A stretch of 64,000 nt of DNA from contig CAVRIA010000004.1 in NCBI GenBank assembly GCA_963721115.1, positions 806,001 to 870,000 on the forward strand, written 5' to 3'. The notes beneath the pieces were generated by a model that worked only from the letters and a program-made list of their open reading frames with translations, did not search any database and had not been told where the DNA came from. Below are positions 50,935 through 60,513 of the stretch, in pieces. The stretch comes from CAVRIA01 sp963721115. GTDB lineage: Bacteria > Desulfobacterota > Binatia > HRBIN30 > CADEER01. The translations under genes and the position numbers were made by a program. Positions within the stretch are counted from its first letter, which is position 1; each line of letters starts with the position of its first letter.

Positions 50935-51183
50935 ATGACCTGCAGACGACTTACCGAGCTCATCATCGACTACCGCTCCGGGGCCCTGGCCGCCGAAGAA
51001 CGCCGCGAGCTCGAAGCTCACCTGACCGAATGTGAGGACTGCGTGCACTATCTGAGGAGCTATGACGACACCGTTCGTCTGGCGCGCGCCGCGGCCGCGC
51101 ACCCGGACGATCCGATCCCGGCCGAAGTGCCAGAGAAGCTCGTCCAGGCAATTCTGGCCGCACGGCGCAAGTCGCGGAGATGA
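50935..51183 (+). CDS. Small zinc-finger anti-sigma-type protein
   Basis: An 82-residue protein with the zf-HC2 (ZAS) signature: Cys3 near the start (MTCRRLTELIIDYRSGALA) and H-x3-C-x2-C in LEAHLTECEDC. ZAS proteins bind ECF sigma factors; this one lacks a transmembrane helix, so it would be a soluble anti-sigma factor. The ECF gene at 54033, about 3 kb downstream on the same strand, is a reasonable partner. GGTGGG precedes the ATG (50935). It is the first gene of the plus-strand group ending with that ECF factor. Confidence 0.82.
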   Translation: MTCRRLTELIIDYRSGALAAEERRELEAHLTECEDCVHYLRSYDDTVRLARAAAAHPDDPIPAEVPEKLVQAILAARRKSRR

Positions 51184-51325
51184 CGCCTGGCCCGGCTTCC
51201 CGAGGCGACGAGTTTGACCGGGCACGGCACCGCTGGTATTCGAACCGCCCATGGCTCGCGGGGCGGTTGATGCGCTGCGGAGTCCCGGCGAAACCCTCGC
51301 GCCACCTCGCGCGGGCCGAGAGCCA

Positions 51326-53620
51326 ATGGACCGGCTGATCGACGGCAGCCGCGATTGCATCGAGGTCCTCGACCTCGACGGCCGGGTGCTGTCGATGAAC
51401 GCCGGCGGCATGGAAGCGCTGGAGGTCTCCGACCGGCAGCGCTCATCGGCTCTTCGTGGATCGATCTCTGGCAAGGTGAGGATCGCGAGGCCGCCGCTCT
51501 GGCGGTGGCCGCCGCTCGGCGCGGCGAGGTCGGTCGCTTCGTCGGATTTTTCCCCACCGCGGAAACGCACGCTCCGAAGTGGTGGGATGTAGTCGTCAAT
51601 GCCATCTGCGACGCCGCGGGCAAGCCGGAGAAGCTGCTCGCCGTCGCGCGTGACGTCACCGAGTGGAGACGGTCCGAGGATCTGCGGCGGCTTCTCGATG
51701 CCGAACGGCAAGCGCTCCTCGATCTCAACCATGCCGTCAGCCGCCATCTCGAACGCGACGAATTGTTCGGCCACATCGCAGCCTGCCTGCAGAAGCTCTT
51801 CGAAACCGATCGCTTCGGCATCGAGCTGCCGATCGAGGGGAACCGGCTGCAGGGCCATCTGCTCACGCCGGACGCCGCAGACCCGATACCGACCCGCGTG
51901 AAGGTCCTGCCAGCGGAAGGCACGGCCTGCAACTGGGTACTGCAAAACCGACAGTCGCTGGTCACGGCCTCGCGGGCGGAGCTGCGGGAACGCTTCCCCC
52001 TCACGCACGCCATCATGAGCCATGAGGGCATGGAGTCGTTGTGCGCCATGCCCCTCGTCAGCGACGAGTGCGCGCGCGGCGTGCTGTACTTCATGGCCGC
52101 GCGGCGCGGCGCCTACGGGGACTTGCCGTGGGCGCTGTTGCAGCAGGTTGCCAGCGCCGTTGCCGTAGCGCTCGACGACTGCCTCGCGCACGAGGAATTG
52201 CGAGAGGAATCCCGTCGTGCACTGGCCGAAAGCGAGGAACGCTTCCGCGATCTGTTCGACGAGGCCCCCATTGCCTATGTGCACGAAGGCGTCGACACGC
52301 GCTTCATTCGGGCCAACCGCACGGCGATGCGTATTCTCGGCATCAGGCCGGAGGAAGTTCCCGGCACCTATGGAAGGAGCTTCATCCCGGACACCCCCGA
52401 CGCGCAGCGGCGGCTGGGCGAGGCACTGGAGTCGATTGGGCGCGGCACGGACACCAGCGGCGTCGTGCTCGAGCTGCGGCGCAAGGACGATGGCAGGCCC
52501 GTCTGGATCCAATGGTGGTCTCGGCCCGACCCCAGCACCACGTACACGCGTACGATGTTCATCGACATCACCGACCGCGTGTTGATGGAGCGGGAGAAGG
52601 CGCGGCTCGAGGCGCAGAACAGCTACCTCCAGGAAGAAATCCGCAGCGACCACAATTTCGACGAGATCGTCGGCAACAGCCCGGCGCTAGTCGACGTCCT
52701 GCGCCAGGTGGAGCGTGTCGCCGGCACCGACTCGAGCGTGCTCATCTTGGGAGAGACCGGAACCGGGAAGGAGCTCTTTGCGCGCGCCATCCACAGCCGC
52801 AGCGCCCGCAAGGAACGCCCGCTGGTGAAGGTGAACTGCGGCGCCATTGCCGCCGGCCTGGTCGAGAGCGAGCTCTTCGGCCATGTCAAAGGAGCCTTCA
52901 CGGGAGCCCTGCAGCGGCGCCTCGGCCGTTTCGAGCTGGCCGACGGCGGTACGATCTTCCTCGACGAGGTCGGCGAGCTGACCCTGGAAACGCAAGTCAA
53001 GCTGCTCCGTATTCTGCAAGAGCACGAGTTCGAGCCGGTCGGCAGCAGCCGCACGGTGCGCGTCGATGTCCGCGTCATCGCAGCCACCAACCGCGATCTC
53101 GACGAGGCCGTTCGCACCGGGAAGTTCCGCGCCGACCTGCTCTACCGGCTGAACGTTTTTCCCATTCGCGTCCCGTCGCTGCGCGAGCGCCAGGAAGACA
53201 TTCCCTTGCTGGCCAGCTTCTTCGTGACCATGCTCGCCAAGAAGCTCGGCAAACGGCTCGAAGGCCTCAGCCGCAGCTCCGTGGAGCACCTGCTGGGGCT
53301 ACCGTGGCCGGGCAACGTTCGCGAGCTTCAGAACATCGTCGAGCGCGCCGCCATCGTCGCCCGAGGCCCGCTCCTGGAGATCGAAGGCCACCTCCTGGGA
53401 CAAGGGAGGGGTGGCCCTGTCGCCACGGCCGGACAGGCGGACGAAGCCCCAACCCTGGAACAGGTGGAGCGCTCCTGACATTATCGATGTGCTCAAAACC
53501 ACTGGCGGCGTCGTTGAGGAGCCCCCGCGCGCCGCCAGTATTCTCGACCTGCATCCCAATACCCTGCGCAGTCGCATGAAGAAGCTCGGCATCGAGCGGC
53601 AGGACTACGATATTTCGTAG
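51326..53620 (+). CDS. Sigma-54 activator with PAS-GAF-PAS, two frameshifts
   Basis: Paralogue of the divergent activator at 48846. N-terminal PAS (DGSRDCIEVLDLDGRVLSMN) is in one frame; after about residue 38 (near 51440) one base is missing and the reading continues with SSWIDLWQGEDREAA. GAF (about 51740-52200), second PAS (RFRDLFDEAPIAYVHEG), AAA+ (GETGTGKEL, GAFTGA, GGTIFLDEVGE, PWPGNVRELQNIVERA) follow. A surplus base near 53474 creates a premature TGA; the Fis domain (LDLHPNTLRSRMKKLGIER) then lies in the next frame up to 53620. As sequenced, the product would lack DNA-binding and part of the first PAS. Single-base sequencing errors or recent inactivation are equally likely. Confidence 0.82.
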
Positions 53621-53769
53621 TCGACGCGAGATTTAGAGGAAGGCGGCCCCTGCCCAGACACGGGCACGGGGCGGCTTTGCGCAAGAATCACAGGATCACC
53701 GGCGCCGACCTGCTCTGGTACGGTCCTCGCTCTGGCACGTGGCGACCAACACGAGTGAGGATCGGAAAG

Positions 53770-54036
53770 ATGCTCAGGATCACGTCGGAGATCGTGGACG
53801 GCGCACCCGCCTTGAAGCTCGAAGGCAGCGTGAGCGGGCCCTGGGCGGCTGGAGCTGCGAGAGCTGGCGCAAGAGGCTTCTGCGCGAGCAGATCGGGTGC
53901 GCGGCTCGATCTTTCCGATGTCCGCTACGTAGATGCCGAGGGCACCACGTTGCTGCGCGAGATCCTGCACGACCGTGGTGAATTGATCCGCCGATCCACC
54001 TTTGTAGCGGAGCTGCTGGAAGGAGGAATCCGATGA
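53770..54036 (+). CDS. STAS-like protein with compensating indels
   Basis: An 88-residue open frame starting MLRITSEIVDGAPALKLEGS and ending LDLSDVRYVDAEGTTLLREI then LHDRGELIRRSTFVAELLEG, the pattern of MlaB/STAS-like domains (conserved D-V-x-x-V-D-A-x-G). The middle (about 53850-53915) reads as nonsense in this frame, but the +1 frame gives a good amphipathic helix (LELRELAQEASARADRVR), so two compensating indels probably exist. Ser is absent from the usual phosphorylation position (DAEGTT), so it would not be a classical antagonist. ATGA overlap with the ECF sigma gene shows an operon. Function inferred only from fold. Confidence 0.62.
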   Translation: MLRITSEIVDGAPALKLEGSVSGPWAAGAARAGARGFCASRSGARLDLSDVRYVDAEGTTLLREILHDRGELIRRSTFVAELLEGGIR

Positions 54037-54710
54037 CGTCAGCCGGGTATGCAACGCCGGTGTCAGCGACGCACGGCTGGGAGGGCCCGAGAACGAGCGT
54101 CGTCCCCAGCGGCGGCGGCGAGGACGATCTTCTGGCGCGGCTGCGCGCCGGAGACGACGATGCCTTTGCCGTGCTCGTGCGCAGCCATAGTGGTCGATTG
54201 CTGGCGGCGGCGCGCCGCGTGCTGCGCAACGACGAGGATGCGGCAGATGCCGTACAGGAGGCCTTCCTGTCCGCGTTCAGATCAATCGATCGCTTCAGCG
54301 GCGCGGCGCGGCTGTCGACCTGGCTGCATCGCATCGTGATCAACGCGGCACTGATGAAACTGCGCAGCGGCTCGCGCCGCCCCGAGGCCTCGATCGACGA
54401 CCTGCTGCCGCGTTTCGATGCCGACGGCCACTTCATCGACGAAGTCCACGGCTGGAGCGAGTCGACCGATGATCTGTTGGAGCGCCGTGAAGCGCGCCTG
54501 GCGGTGCAGCGCTGCATCGGTCAACTCCCCGAGAGCTACCGCACCGTGCTGATGCTGCGCGACATCGAAGATCTCGATACGGAAGAGGTGGCGGAGATGC
54601 TGAGCATCACCGCCAACGCCGCGAAAATCCGCCTGCACCGAGCCCGGCAAGCCTTGCGCACCTTGCTGGAGCGCACCTTGGGCACGGGGAACGCCGCGCG
54701 CTCGCACTGA
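54033..54710 (+). CDS. ECF-type RNA polymerase sigma factor
   Basis: A 225-residue sigma-70 family group 4 factor. Region 2 spans about 32-100 (LLARLRAGDDDAFAVLVRSH, DEDAADAVQEAFLSAFRSID, RLSTWLHRIVINAALMKLRS). Region 4 spans about 155-210 (LAVQRCIGQLPESYRTVLML, DTEEVAEMLSITANAAKIRL). It directs transcription of its own regulon and is probably restrained by an anti-sigma factor, of which the ZAS protein at 50935 is the only candidate in the window. ATG 54033 overlaps the stop of the STAS-like gene; GAAGGAGGAAT is a strong ribosome site. The region 4 TANAAK motif contacts the -35 element. Confidence 0.94.
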   Translation: MTSAGYATPVSATHGWEGPRTSVVPSGGGEDDLLARLRAGDDDAFAVLVRSHSGRLLAAARRVLRNDEDAADAVQEAFLSAFRSIDRFSGAARLSTWLHRIVINAALMKLRSGSRRPEASIDDLLPRFDADGHFIDEVHGWSESTDDLLERREARLAVQRCIGQLPESYRTVLMLRDIEDLDTEEVAEMLSITANAAKIRLHRARQALRTLLERTLGTGNAARSH

Positions 54711-54725
54711 TCGATCCGAGGCGTC

Positions 54726-56630
54726 CTACGGCGACGGCCAGCCGGGCGCAGGACGCGCAGCCGCGCCGCAAGGTCGGACACTACTGAGGCGTTGACCGGA
54801 TCGGTTACCACGTTGGTCAACTCGGAGGGATCGGCCGTCTCGTCGTAGAGCTCGTTCTCGCCGGTCAGGTATTCCGTGTACTTCCACGATGACCCCGCGC
54901 ACCTGGGCCAGGTCCGGAATCTTGCCGCTCCAGTGTTCCTCGAGGAAATCGTTCCGCCAGGCGGGCTCGGTGCCGTCGATGAGCCGCACCATGCTGCGTC
55001 CATCGACACCCGGGTCGGGAACCGCGCCCGCCAGCTCGGCAAAGGTTTCGCCGTAGTCGATGTTCAGACCGAATCCGCTCTCGACGCGCGGCAGGGGAGC
55101 CAGGGCGGGATAGCGGATGATCAGCGGCACGCGCATGCACTCCTCGTACGGGCACTGCTTCGGCTCCCAGCGATGCGACCCCCACGAGTAGCCGTTGTCG
55201 GAAGCGAACATGACGAGCGTGTTCCGGTCCTGCCCGGTGTCGCGCAGCGCCTGCATGATGGCCTCGACCGCTTCGTCCACCGCCTGCAGGCATTCCAGCT
55301 GCATCTGGTTGAAGGTGTCGTGCGTGGCCATCGTGCTGGCGTCCCACGGCGCGATCGCCTGCAACCACGCCGGCTTGTCGGTCACGTCGGCCTCGTTGTA
55401 ATTGGGCGGCCGCCAAGGAGGGATGCCGCTGAACGATCCGGCGTGGCGGGGCGCCGGGGTGGCCGGTCCGTGCGGCGCCTTCGGAGCGAAGTAGAGGAAG
55501 AAGGGAGTGGCGCCGGCGGAGTCGTGGATGAACTGCACCGCCCGGTCGCGCAGCACGTCGGTCGAGTAGTCGGTGTCGGCGGCGCCGAAAGCGACCTCGA
55601 CGCCGTTCTCGTCCAGGGTGTAGTTGAAGTAGGCGACGTTCTCGAAGGCGTGCCACTCGTCCCAGCCCGGTGGGGTGTACGGCGCGGCCGCCTTGTAGCC
55701 GTTGATGTACTTGCCGTAGAAACCGGTGTGGTATCCGGCGGCCTGCAGCCACACCGCCACCGTCGAAGTGTCGTCGAAGGCGCTGAAACCCCCATCGGCG
55801 CCTTTGTTGTCGTGCACGCCGGTCGTATGGGAGTACTCGGCCGCGAGCAGGCTCGCCCGGCTGGGTGCGCAGAGGGCGGTCGTCACGAAGCCGTTCTGGA
55901 ATGTCACGCCCTGATTGGCCAGCTCGTTCAGGACGTTCGGCATGACCGGCGTCACGCCGTCGATCGAGTGGGTGAGCCCGATCGTATCGAACCGCTGGTC
56001 GTCGGTGAGGATCATGACGATGTTGGGCCGCAGTGGAGCGGCGTTCGGCCCGACCCGATCCACCCACGTGTCCAGCAGCGTGACCAGCGCGTCGCGCAGG
56101 CTCGCGGGATCGACCGCCGTACCCGGTGCGCCGACGGCCGCGTCGCACTGCTTGCCGACGTCGGGGAGGATGACGCCGCCGACATCCTGCGCGACGGTGA
56201 CGGCGCACTTGTCGGGAAGCTTGTCGAGCCGCTTGCGCGCTTTCGCTTCGGCGTCGGCGGGCGTGATGCCCCTGGTGAGATACTCGAGCTTCTTTCCGAC
56301 GAAGATCGCAATCGCCTTGCCGATGTACTTCTGACAGCGCAGCTGGTCCCGCAGGACGTGTCGGTCGACGGGTGCTGCCGGCGGGTCGTTCGCGCCGTAG
56401 GCCAGCGCCACCGCATCGGCTACCAGCGTGCCGGCGCAGGACGGCGACGCCGTGACGCTGCACGTCTGTCCAGGCCCCTTGCGCAGGCGTTTGTAGTTAC
56501 ACGCCACGGCTCGCTTCGCGCTCTTCAGCACGAGCCTCGCGTCCGCTCGGCTTGTGCACTGCGCTCCGACGAGGCGAGCCGCGAGCAGGAGACACACGGT
56601 CAGCAGTGCTCCGAAACCGCGCTGTGGCAT
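54726..56630 (-). CDS. Secreted sulfatase with Cys-rich N-domain, 3' frameshift
   Basis: About 634 residues. A signal peptide (FGALLTVCLLLAARLVGAQ) leads to a helical Cys-rich domain (about 22-190, CNYKRLRKGPGQTCSV, CQKYIGKAIAIFVGKK), then the sulfatase domain: PNIVMILTDDQRFDTIG (metal Asp pair), the formylglycine motif LCAPSRASLLAAEYSHTTG (Cys to be oxidised), GYHTGFYGKYING, PHGPATPAPRH and FASDNGYSWGSHRWEPK. Near 54890 a base shift occurs: in the next frame the natural end continues RGSSWKYTEYLTGENELYDE and TADPSELTNVVTDPVNASVV. The stop at 54726 belongs to the shifted frame, so the true 3' end is uncertain. Substrate unknown; no sulfatase-maturating enzyme is nearby. Confidence 0.85.
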   Translation of the reverse strand: MPQRGFGALLTVCLLLAARLVGAQCTSRADARLVLKSAKRAVACNYKRLRKGPGQTCSVTASPSCAGTLVADAVALAYGANDPPAAPVDRHVLRDQLRCQKYIGKAIAIFVGKKLEYLTRGITPADAEAKARKRLDKLPDKCAVTVAQDVGGVILPDVGKQCDAAVGAPGTAVDPASLRDALVTLLDTWVDRVGPNAAPLRPNIVMILTDDQRFDTIGLTHSIDGVTPVMPNVLNELANQGVTFQNGFVTTALCAPSRASLLAAEYSHTTGVHDNKGADGGFSAFDDTSTVAVWLQAAGYHTGFYGKYINGYKAAAPYTPPGWDEWHAFENVAYFNYTLDENGVEVAFGAADTDYSTDVLRDRAVQFIHDSAGATPFFLYFAPKAPHGPATPAPRHAGSFSGIPPWRPPNYNEADVTDKPAWLQAIAPWDASTMATHDTFNQMQLECLQAVDEAVEAIMQALRDTGQDRNTLVMFASDNGYSWGSHRWEPKQCPYEECMRVPLIIRYPALAPLPRVESGFGLNIDYGETFAELAGAVPDPGVDGRSMVRLIDGTEPAWRNDFLEEHWSGKIPDLAQVRGVIVEVHGIPDRRERALRRDGRSLRVDQRGNRSGQRLSSVRPCGAAARPAPGWPSP

Positions 56631-56814
56631 CGTATCACCCCCCCGTGCCTCGAACGTACCCCTCGTCCGGCCGATGTACAAGACGAACATGGCGACCGCG
56701 CCGCGCCTCGATCTAGGGGCTCCAAACACGGCCCGCGTTCGGTAAACTCGGCCGCGCTCGGCGATCTGGCACATCGGGACCGCAAGGCCGATGCAAATCG
56801 CGCGGGCCGAAGGC

Positions 56815-56841
56815 GGGGACGTTGCGAGATTGCTGGAAGAC
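56815..56841. repeat. Divergent GGGGACGTT element copy
   Basis: GGGGACGTTGCGAGATTGCT then GGAAGAC resembles GGGACGTTCCTAGATTGCTAG at 33306 with a few changes. It is upstream of the oxidase operon. Weak on its own. Confidence 0.35.
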
Positions 56842-56991
56842 TGCCCGGTGGAGGAATGTCAAATCGGGGCACGAGTCATCCTCAATCGTGACGGAATCGT
56901 GGAAAACATCTCCGCAATCCGCTACAAGGCCGGGCGCAGCATGCGGCGGGGGTTTCGTCCCGCGAGCGGTCGATCGAGGAGCTTGTACGTA

Positions 56992-57117
56992 ATGGCGCTG
57001 CAAGACGAAGACGAATCGTTCTTTCCGAAAGGCGCGATCGCCACGTTCGTGGCGATGATCGCCTTCTACGTCGTCCTCTGGTCCGTCCTCTACTTCATCA
57101 TGGCCCAGCGGGGTTGA
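56992..57117 (+). CDS. Cytochrome c oxidase ba3-type subunit IIa
   Basis: A 41-residue protein, MALQDEDESFFPKGAIATFV then AMIAFYVVLWSVLYFIMAQR, with a single membrane helix. It matches the subunit IIa (CbaD-like) of B-family (ba3) heme-copper oxidases, which supplies the helix missing from their one-helix subunit II. It lies 15 nt before the subunit II gene. CGAGGAG precedes the ATG at 56992; the open frame extends 67 codons upstream, but that part is spacer and carries a divergent element copy. Confidence 0.85.
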   Translation: MALQDEDESFFPKGAIATFVAMIAFYVVLWSVLYFIMAQRG

Positions 57118-57132
57118 GTCGCAAGGCGTCGC

Positions 57133-57911
57133 GTGGATCGAGCCGAAAACATCGCTCTCCTCATCGCGGGTCTTCTGATGGCGCTGTTCTTCGGGGCGCT
57201 GCTGTACTCCACCGCCGGCCTCGGCATCTCGCTGCCGACCTGCGTCACCGACGTCGCGCCCTTCGAGCGGGGCCAGGTGATCGACAAGGGGGACAATCAC
57301 TACGAGGTGCACATGGTGGCCAAGATGTGGGCCTTCGACCCGCCGGAGGTGCGCCTCCCACCGGGCGCCGACGTCGAGCTCTATTTGAGCGCTCTCGACG
57401 TCACCCACGGAATGTACATCGAGCACACGGGCGTGAACCTCATGGCGGTGCCGGGTGCCGTCAATTCGGCACGGGTGCGCTTCGATCATGAAGGGGAGTA
57501 TCCGGTGATCTGTCACGAGTACTGCGGCCTCGGACATCAGAACATGATGGGGAAGTTCGTCATCGTCAGCGGCGCCGTGGTGCCGCCGCCGACCGCGACA
57601 GCAGCGAGCGGCGCGGTGCCGAGCTCGGCCGCGGAGCTCGGCGAGAAGCTGTTCGAGGCCAAGGGATGCAGTGGCTGCCACACGGTCGACGGCTCCCCTG
57701 GCGTCGGCCCGACGATGAAGGGCCTGTACGGCCACGAGACGCGAGATGGAGGACGGATCCAAGATGCTCGCCGACGAGGCGCACCTGGCGGAGGAGATCC
57801 GCGAGCCCGAACAAGCACATCGTCAAGCGATTTCAGCCGCTCATGCCGGAGCTGCCGCTCACCGACGAAGAGGTGAAGGCGTTGGTCGCCTACATCAAGA
57901 CCCTGTCCTGA
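57133..57911 (+). CDS. Cytochrome c oxidase subunit II (ba3-type) fused to cytochrome c
   Basis: About 258 residues after correction. A GTG start is followed by one membrane helix (NIALLIAGLLMALFFGALLY). The cupredoxin domain carries the CuA motif CHEYCGLGHQNM (Cys-x3-Cys-x3-His-x2-Met) and the upstream His in LDVTHGMYIEH. The Ala/Pro-linked C-terminal extension has a heme c site, GCSGCH, and ends ELPLTDEEVKALVAYIKTLS. Two indels interrupt the heme domain near 57745 and 57808, using three frames before the stop at 57911; the distal Met lies in FQPLMPEL. CuA accepts electrons from the fused heme c and passes them to subunit I. Confidence 0.85.
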
Positions 57912-57937
57912 CCGGGTCGGTTGCGGAGAGCATCTCG

Positions 57938-59635
57938 ATGCAGTCAGCAACTCGCGAACGAAGTCCGACCCTCGACGGCACGCACCGGGCGGTGGTCCTG
58001 CTGCTGATCATCATCCCGACGGTGCTGCTCGTCCTCGGGATTTACAACGGCCTGCTCCAGGTGCTGTACCGCGCCGGTATCATCCGCTCGGGCTCCTTCC
58101 TCGGCCTCGAGTACTATCAGGGACTCACGCTGCACGGTGTCATCGACGCCCTCGTCTACACGACCTTCTTCGAGGTCGCCTTCGGCTACGTGGTGGTCGC
58201 CTACTTCCTGCGCTGCACGTTCGACGCGCGAGTCACCTGGCTGGGCTTCGGCCTGATGCTCGGCGGCACGCTGATGGCCGCCTTTGCCATGCTCGACGGC
58301 ACCGCCTCGGTGCTCTACACGTTCTATCCGCCACTGCGCGCCAACCCGCTCTTCTACATCGGCGCGGCGTTGCTGGTGGTGGGGTCGTGGATTCCCTTCT
58401 TCCAGTGGATCCCGGCATATCTCCGCTGGCGCCGCGAGCATCCCGGAGAGAAGACGCCGATGGGCGTGGTCGGCATGCTCGCCACCTTCACCGTCTGGCT
58501 GATCGCCACCCTGCCGCTGGCCTACGAGGTGATCGTCCTGCTGATCCCGTGGTCGCTCGGCTGGACCACCACCGTCGACGTGATGCTGGCGCGAACCCTC
58601 TTCTGGTTCTTCGGCCACCCGCTCGTCTACTTCTGGCTGCTGCCCTCGTACGTGATGTACTACGTGATGTTGCCGGGGCTCGCCGGCGGCAAGCTCTACT
58701 CCGACGACGCCGGTCGGCTGGTGTTCCTGCTCTTCATCGTTCTCTCCGCTCCGGTCGGCCTGCACCACCAGTTTGCCGACCCCGGGATCTCCAGCAGCTT
58801 CAAATGGCTGCACGGGGCGCTCACCTTCGGGGTCGCCATCCCCAGCTTCATCACCGCCTTCACCATGTTCGCCTCGCTCGAGGATGCGGCGCGCCGGCGC
58901 GGCGGCTCCGGCCTGTTCTCGTGGTGGGCCAAGCTGCCGTACCTCGACCGCGATCGCTACCTGTTCGCCTACCTGTTCACCGGCCTGGTCCTCTTCTTCT
59001 TCGGGGGCATCACCGGGATCATCAACTCGTCGACGACGATGAACAACGTCGTCCACAACACCGCCTGGGTTCCCGCCCATTTCCACACCACGCTCGGCGG
59101 GCCGGCCTTTCTGGCCTTTCTCGGCATGTCGGTTTTCCTGGTGGCGCAGCTGACCGGCAAACGCGTGCGATTTCCGACGCTCAACCTGTGGGTTCCGTAT
59201 CTGTGGACGGCGGGAATCCTGGTGTTCTCCACCGGCCTCTCCGTCTCCGGGCTGCTCGGCGCGCCGCGGCGCACGAACCTCGGACCCACCTACGCCAATC
59301 CCGCCTCGCCGCTCTATCACCCCAGCTGGCTGATCTGGTCGCACGTCGGCCTGCTCGGCGGCGTGATCATGACTCTGGCGATGGTGTTCTTCTTCGCCGT
59401 CTTCTTCGCCACATTGCTGGGGAAGAAGGAGCGCGAGCCGGTGCTGGAGCTGCCGACCTCCGAGGCCCTCCACGACGGCGACGGGCGCTTCGTCCTCGAC
59501 TTCCGGCCATGGGTGATCGCCGCCGTGGTGCTGCTCGCGATCGCCTACATTCCACCGATCTACGAGGTGGTCACCGGCCCGACGCAGGCGGTGCCGGCGT
59601 ATGAGCCGTCCAGCCCCGTCGCCCCGCAGCGGTAG
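57938..59635 (+). CDS. Cytochrome c oxidase subunit I, ba3 (B-type)
   Basis: A 565-residue heme-copper oxidase with about 13 membrane helices; reduces O2 to water and pumps protons. Metal sites: low-spin heme His in GLTLHGVIDAL, CuB His and the His-Tyr crosslink in FWFFGHPLVYFWLLPSY, CuB His pair in GLHHQFADPG, heme a3 His and second heme His in WVPAHFHTTLGGP. The family B features are the absence of the D-channel Asn/Asp motif of A-type enzymes and the short C-terminus. ATG 57938 lies 26 nt after the subunit II stop; the coding frame overlaps the SCO start by 35 nt. Confidence 0.95.
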   Translation: MQSATRERSPTLDGTHRAVVLLLIIIPTVLLVLGIYNGLLQVLYRAGIIRSGSFLGLEYYQGLTLHGVIDALVYTTFFEVAFGYVVVAYFLRCTFDARVTWLGFGLMLGGTLMAAFAMLDGTASVLYTFYPPLRANPLFYIGAALLVVGSWIPFFQWIPAYLRWRREHPGEKTPMGVVGMLATFTVWLIATLPLAYEVIVLLIPWSLGWTTTVDVMLARTLFWFFGHPLVYFWLLPSYVMYYVMLPGLAGGKLYSDDAGRLVFLLFIVLSAPVGLHHQFADPGISSSFKWLHGALTFGVAIPSFITAFTMFASLEDAARRRGGSGLFSWWAKLPYLDRDRYLFAYLFTGLVLFFFGGITGIINSSTTMNNVVHNTAWVPAHFHTTLGGPAFLAFLGMSVFLVAQLTGKRVRFPTLNLWVPYLWTAGILVFSTGLSVSGLLGAPRRTNLGPTYANPASPLYHPSWLIWSHVGLLGGVIMTLAMVFFFAVFFATLLGKKEREPVLELPTSEALHDGDGRFVLDFRPWVIAAVVLLAIAYIPPIYEVVTGPTQAVPAYEPSSPVAPQR

Positions 59636-60350
59636 TCTCGTGCGGTGCCTCACCTGGACACTGCTCGCCTCGCTCGCCCTGTCGTCGGCGGCGATGGCGG
59701 GGACCCTGCTGCCGCCCGATCCCTCGCGCGCCGTGGGCAACCGCGTCCCCTTCGATGGGTTCGCCGACGAGAACGGGCGCCCGCTTGCATCGCTGGTGAC
59801 GAGCGCCGAGCTGCAGCGGGATCCGCGGCCGTGGATCGTCAGCCCGGTGTACACCCGCTGCCCGCATACCTGCTCGGCGCTGACGGCCGGCCTGCGCCGC
59901 GCCCTGGATCGATCCGGACTGTCGCCTTCCGAGTATCGCATCCTCAGCTTCTCCTTCGATCCGAAGGAGACCGACGAACGGCTGCGCCAGTTCCGTGCCC
60001 GCATGCATCTGCCCCCGAGCTGGCTGACGCTGCGGGCGCGCGATCCGCTGTCGCTGCAGCGGACGCTGCGCAGCCTGGACTTCCGCACCATCAGCACCGC
60101 GGACGGAGACTTCGATCACCCCAACCTGGTGGCGGTACTGGCGCCGGACCGGCGGCTGGCGAGCTATCTCTTCGGTGTCAATTTCTCTGCGCGCTCTCTC
60201 GCCGGCGCCGTGCGCCGCGCCCGCAAAGGGATCTCTCCGGTCGATTCATGGCGGCCGTATCTGTTTTTCTTCGCCGCCGTCGGCTTTGCCGGCAGCGCGG
60301 CGGTCTTCGGTGCACTGTTGCTGCGGCGAACGGGGACCTCGCGGCACTAG
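59601..60350 (+). CDS. SCO1/SenC-type copper chaperone
   Basis: A 249-residue protein with signal peptide (LVRCLTWTLLASLALSSAAMA), a thioredoxin-like SCO domain with the copper-binding C-P-H-T-C (Cys-x3-Cys) in YTRCPHTCSAL and the distal His in DFDHPNLVAV, and a C-terminal membrane helix (YLFFFAAVGFAGSAAVFGAL). It inserts copper into CuA of subunit II in the periplasm. It starts inside the 3' end of the subunit I gene, so the four oxidase genes form one operon (IIa, II, I, SCO). Motif order and length fit the family. Confidence 0.93.
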   Translation: MSRPAPSPRSGSLVRCLTWTLLASLALSSAAMAGTLLPPDPSRAVGNRVPFDGFADENGRPLASLVTSAELQRDPRPWIVSPVYTRCPHTCSALTAGLRRALDRSGLSPSEYRILSFSFDPKETDERLRQFRARMHLPPSWLTLRARDPLSLQRTLRSLDFRTISTADGDFDHPNLVAVLAPDRRLASYLFGVNFSARSLAGAVRRARKGISPVDSWRPYLFFFAAVGFAGSAAVFGALLLRRTGTSRH

Positions 60351-60513
60351 CCTGGCGGTGAATGGCACACTCATGGCAGGTCGCCGTTCGCCGCAGGCCA
60401 GTCGACGCGCGACGACGGTGCGGCGTGAGGTTCGGCGGCTGTTCCCCTCGCGTTGGTGCGCGGTGTAGAGTTCGTCCTGAACGAGGGATGCCACTTCACG
60501 AAGGAGCTGCGCG

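Noticed and set aside
53641..53760. A sigma-54 (-24/-12) promoter before the STAS-like and ECF genes
   Set aside because: GGGCACGGGGC and CTGGCACGTGGC occur, but the required GC with preceding TT at the right distance is missing.
56791..56991. Longer start for subunit IIa
   Set aside because: The added 67 residues have no similarity to the family, overlap a divergent element copy, and a ribosome site is directly before 56992.
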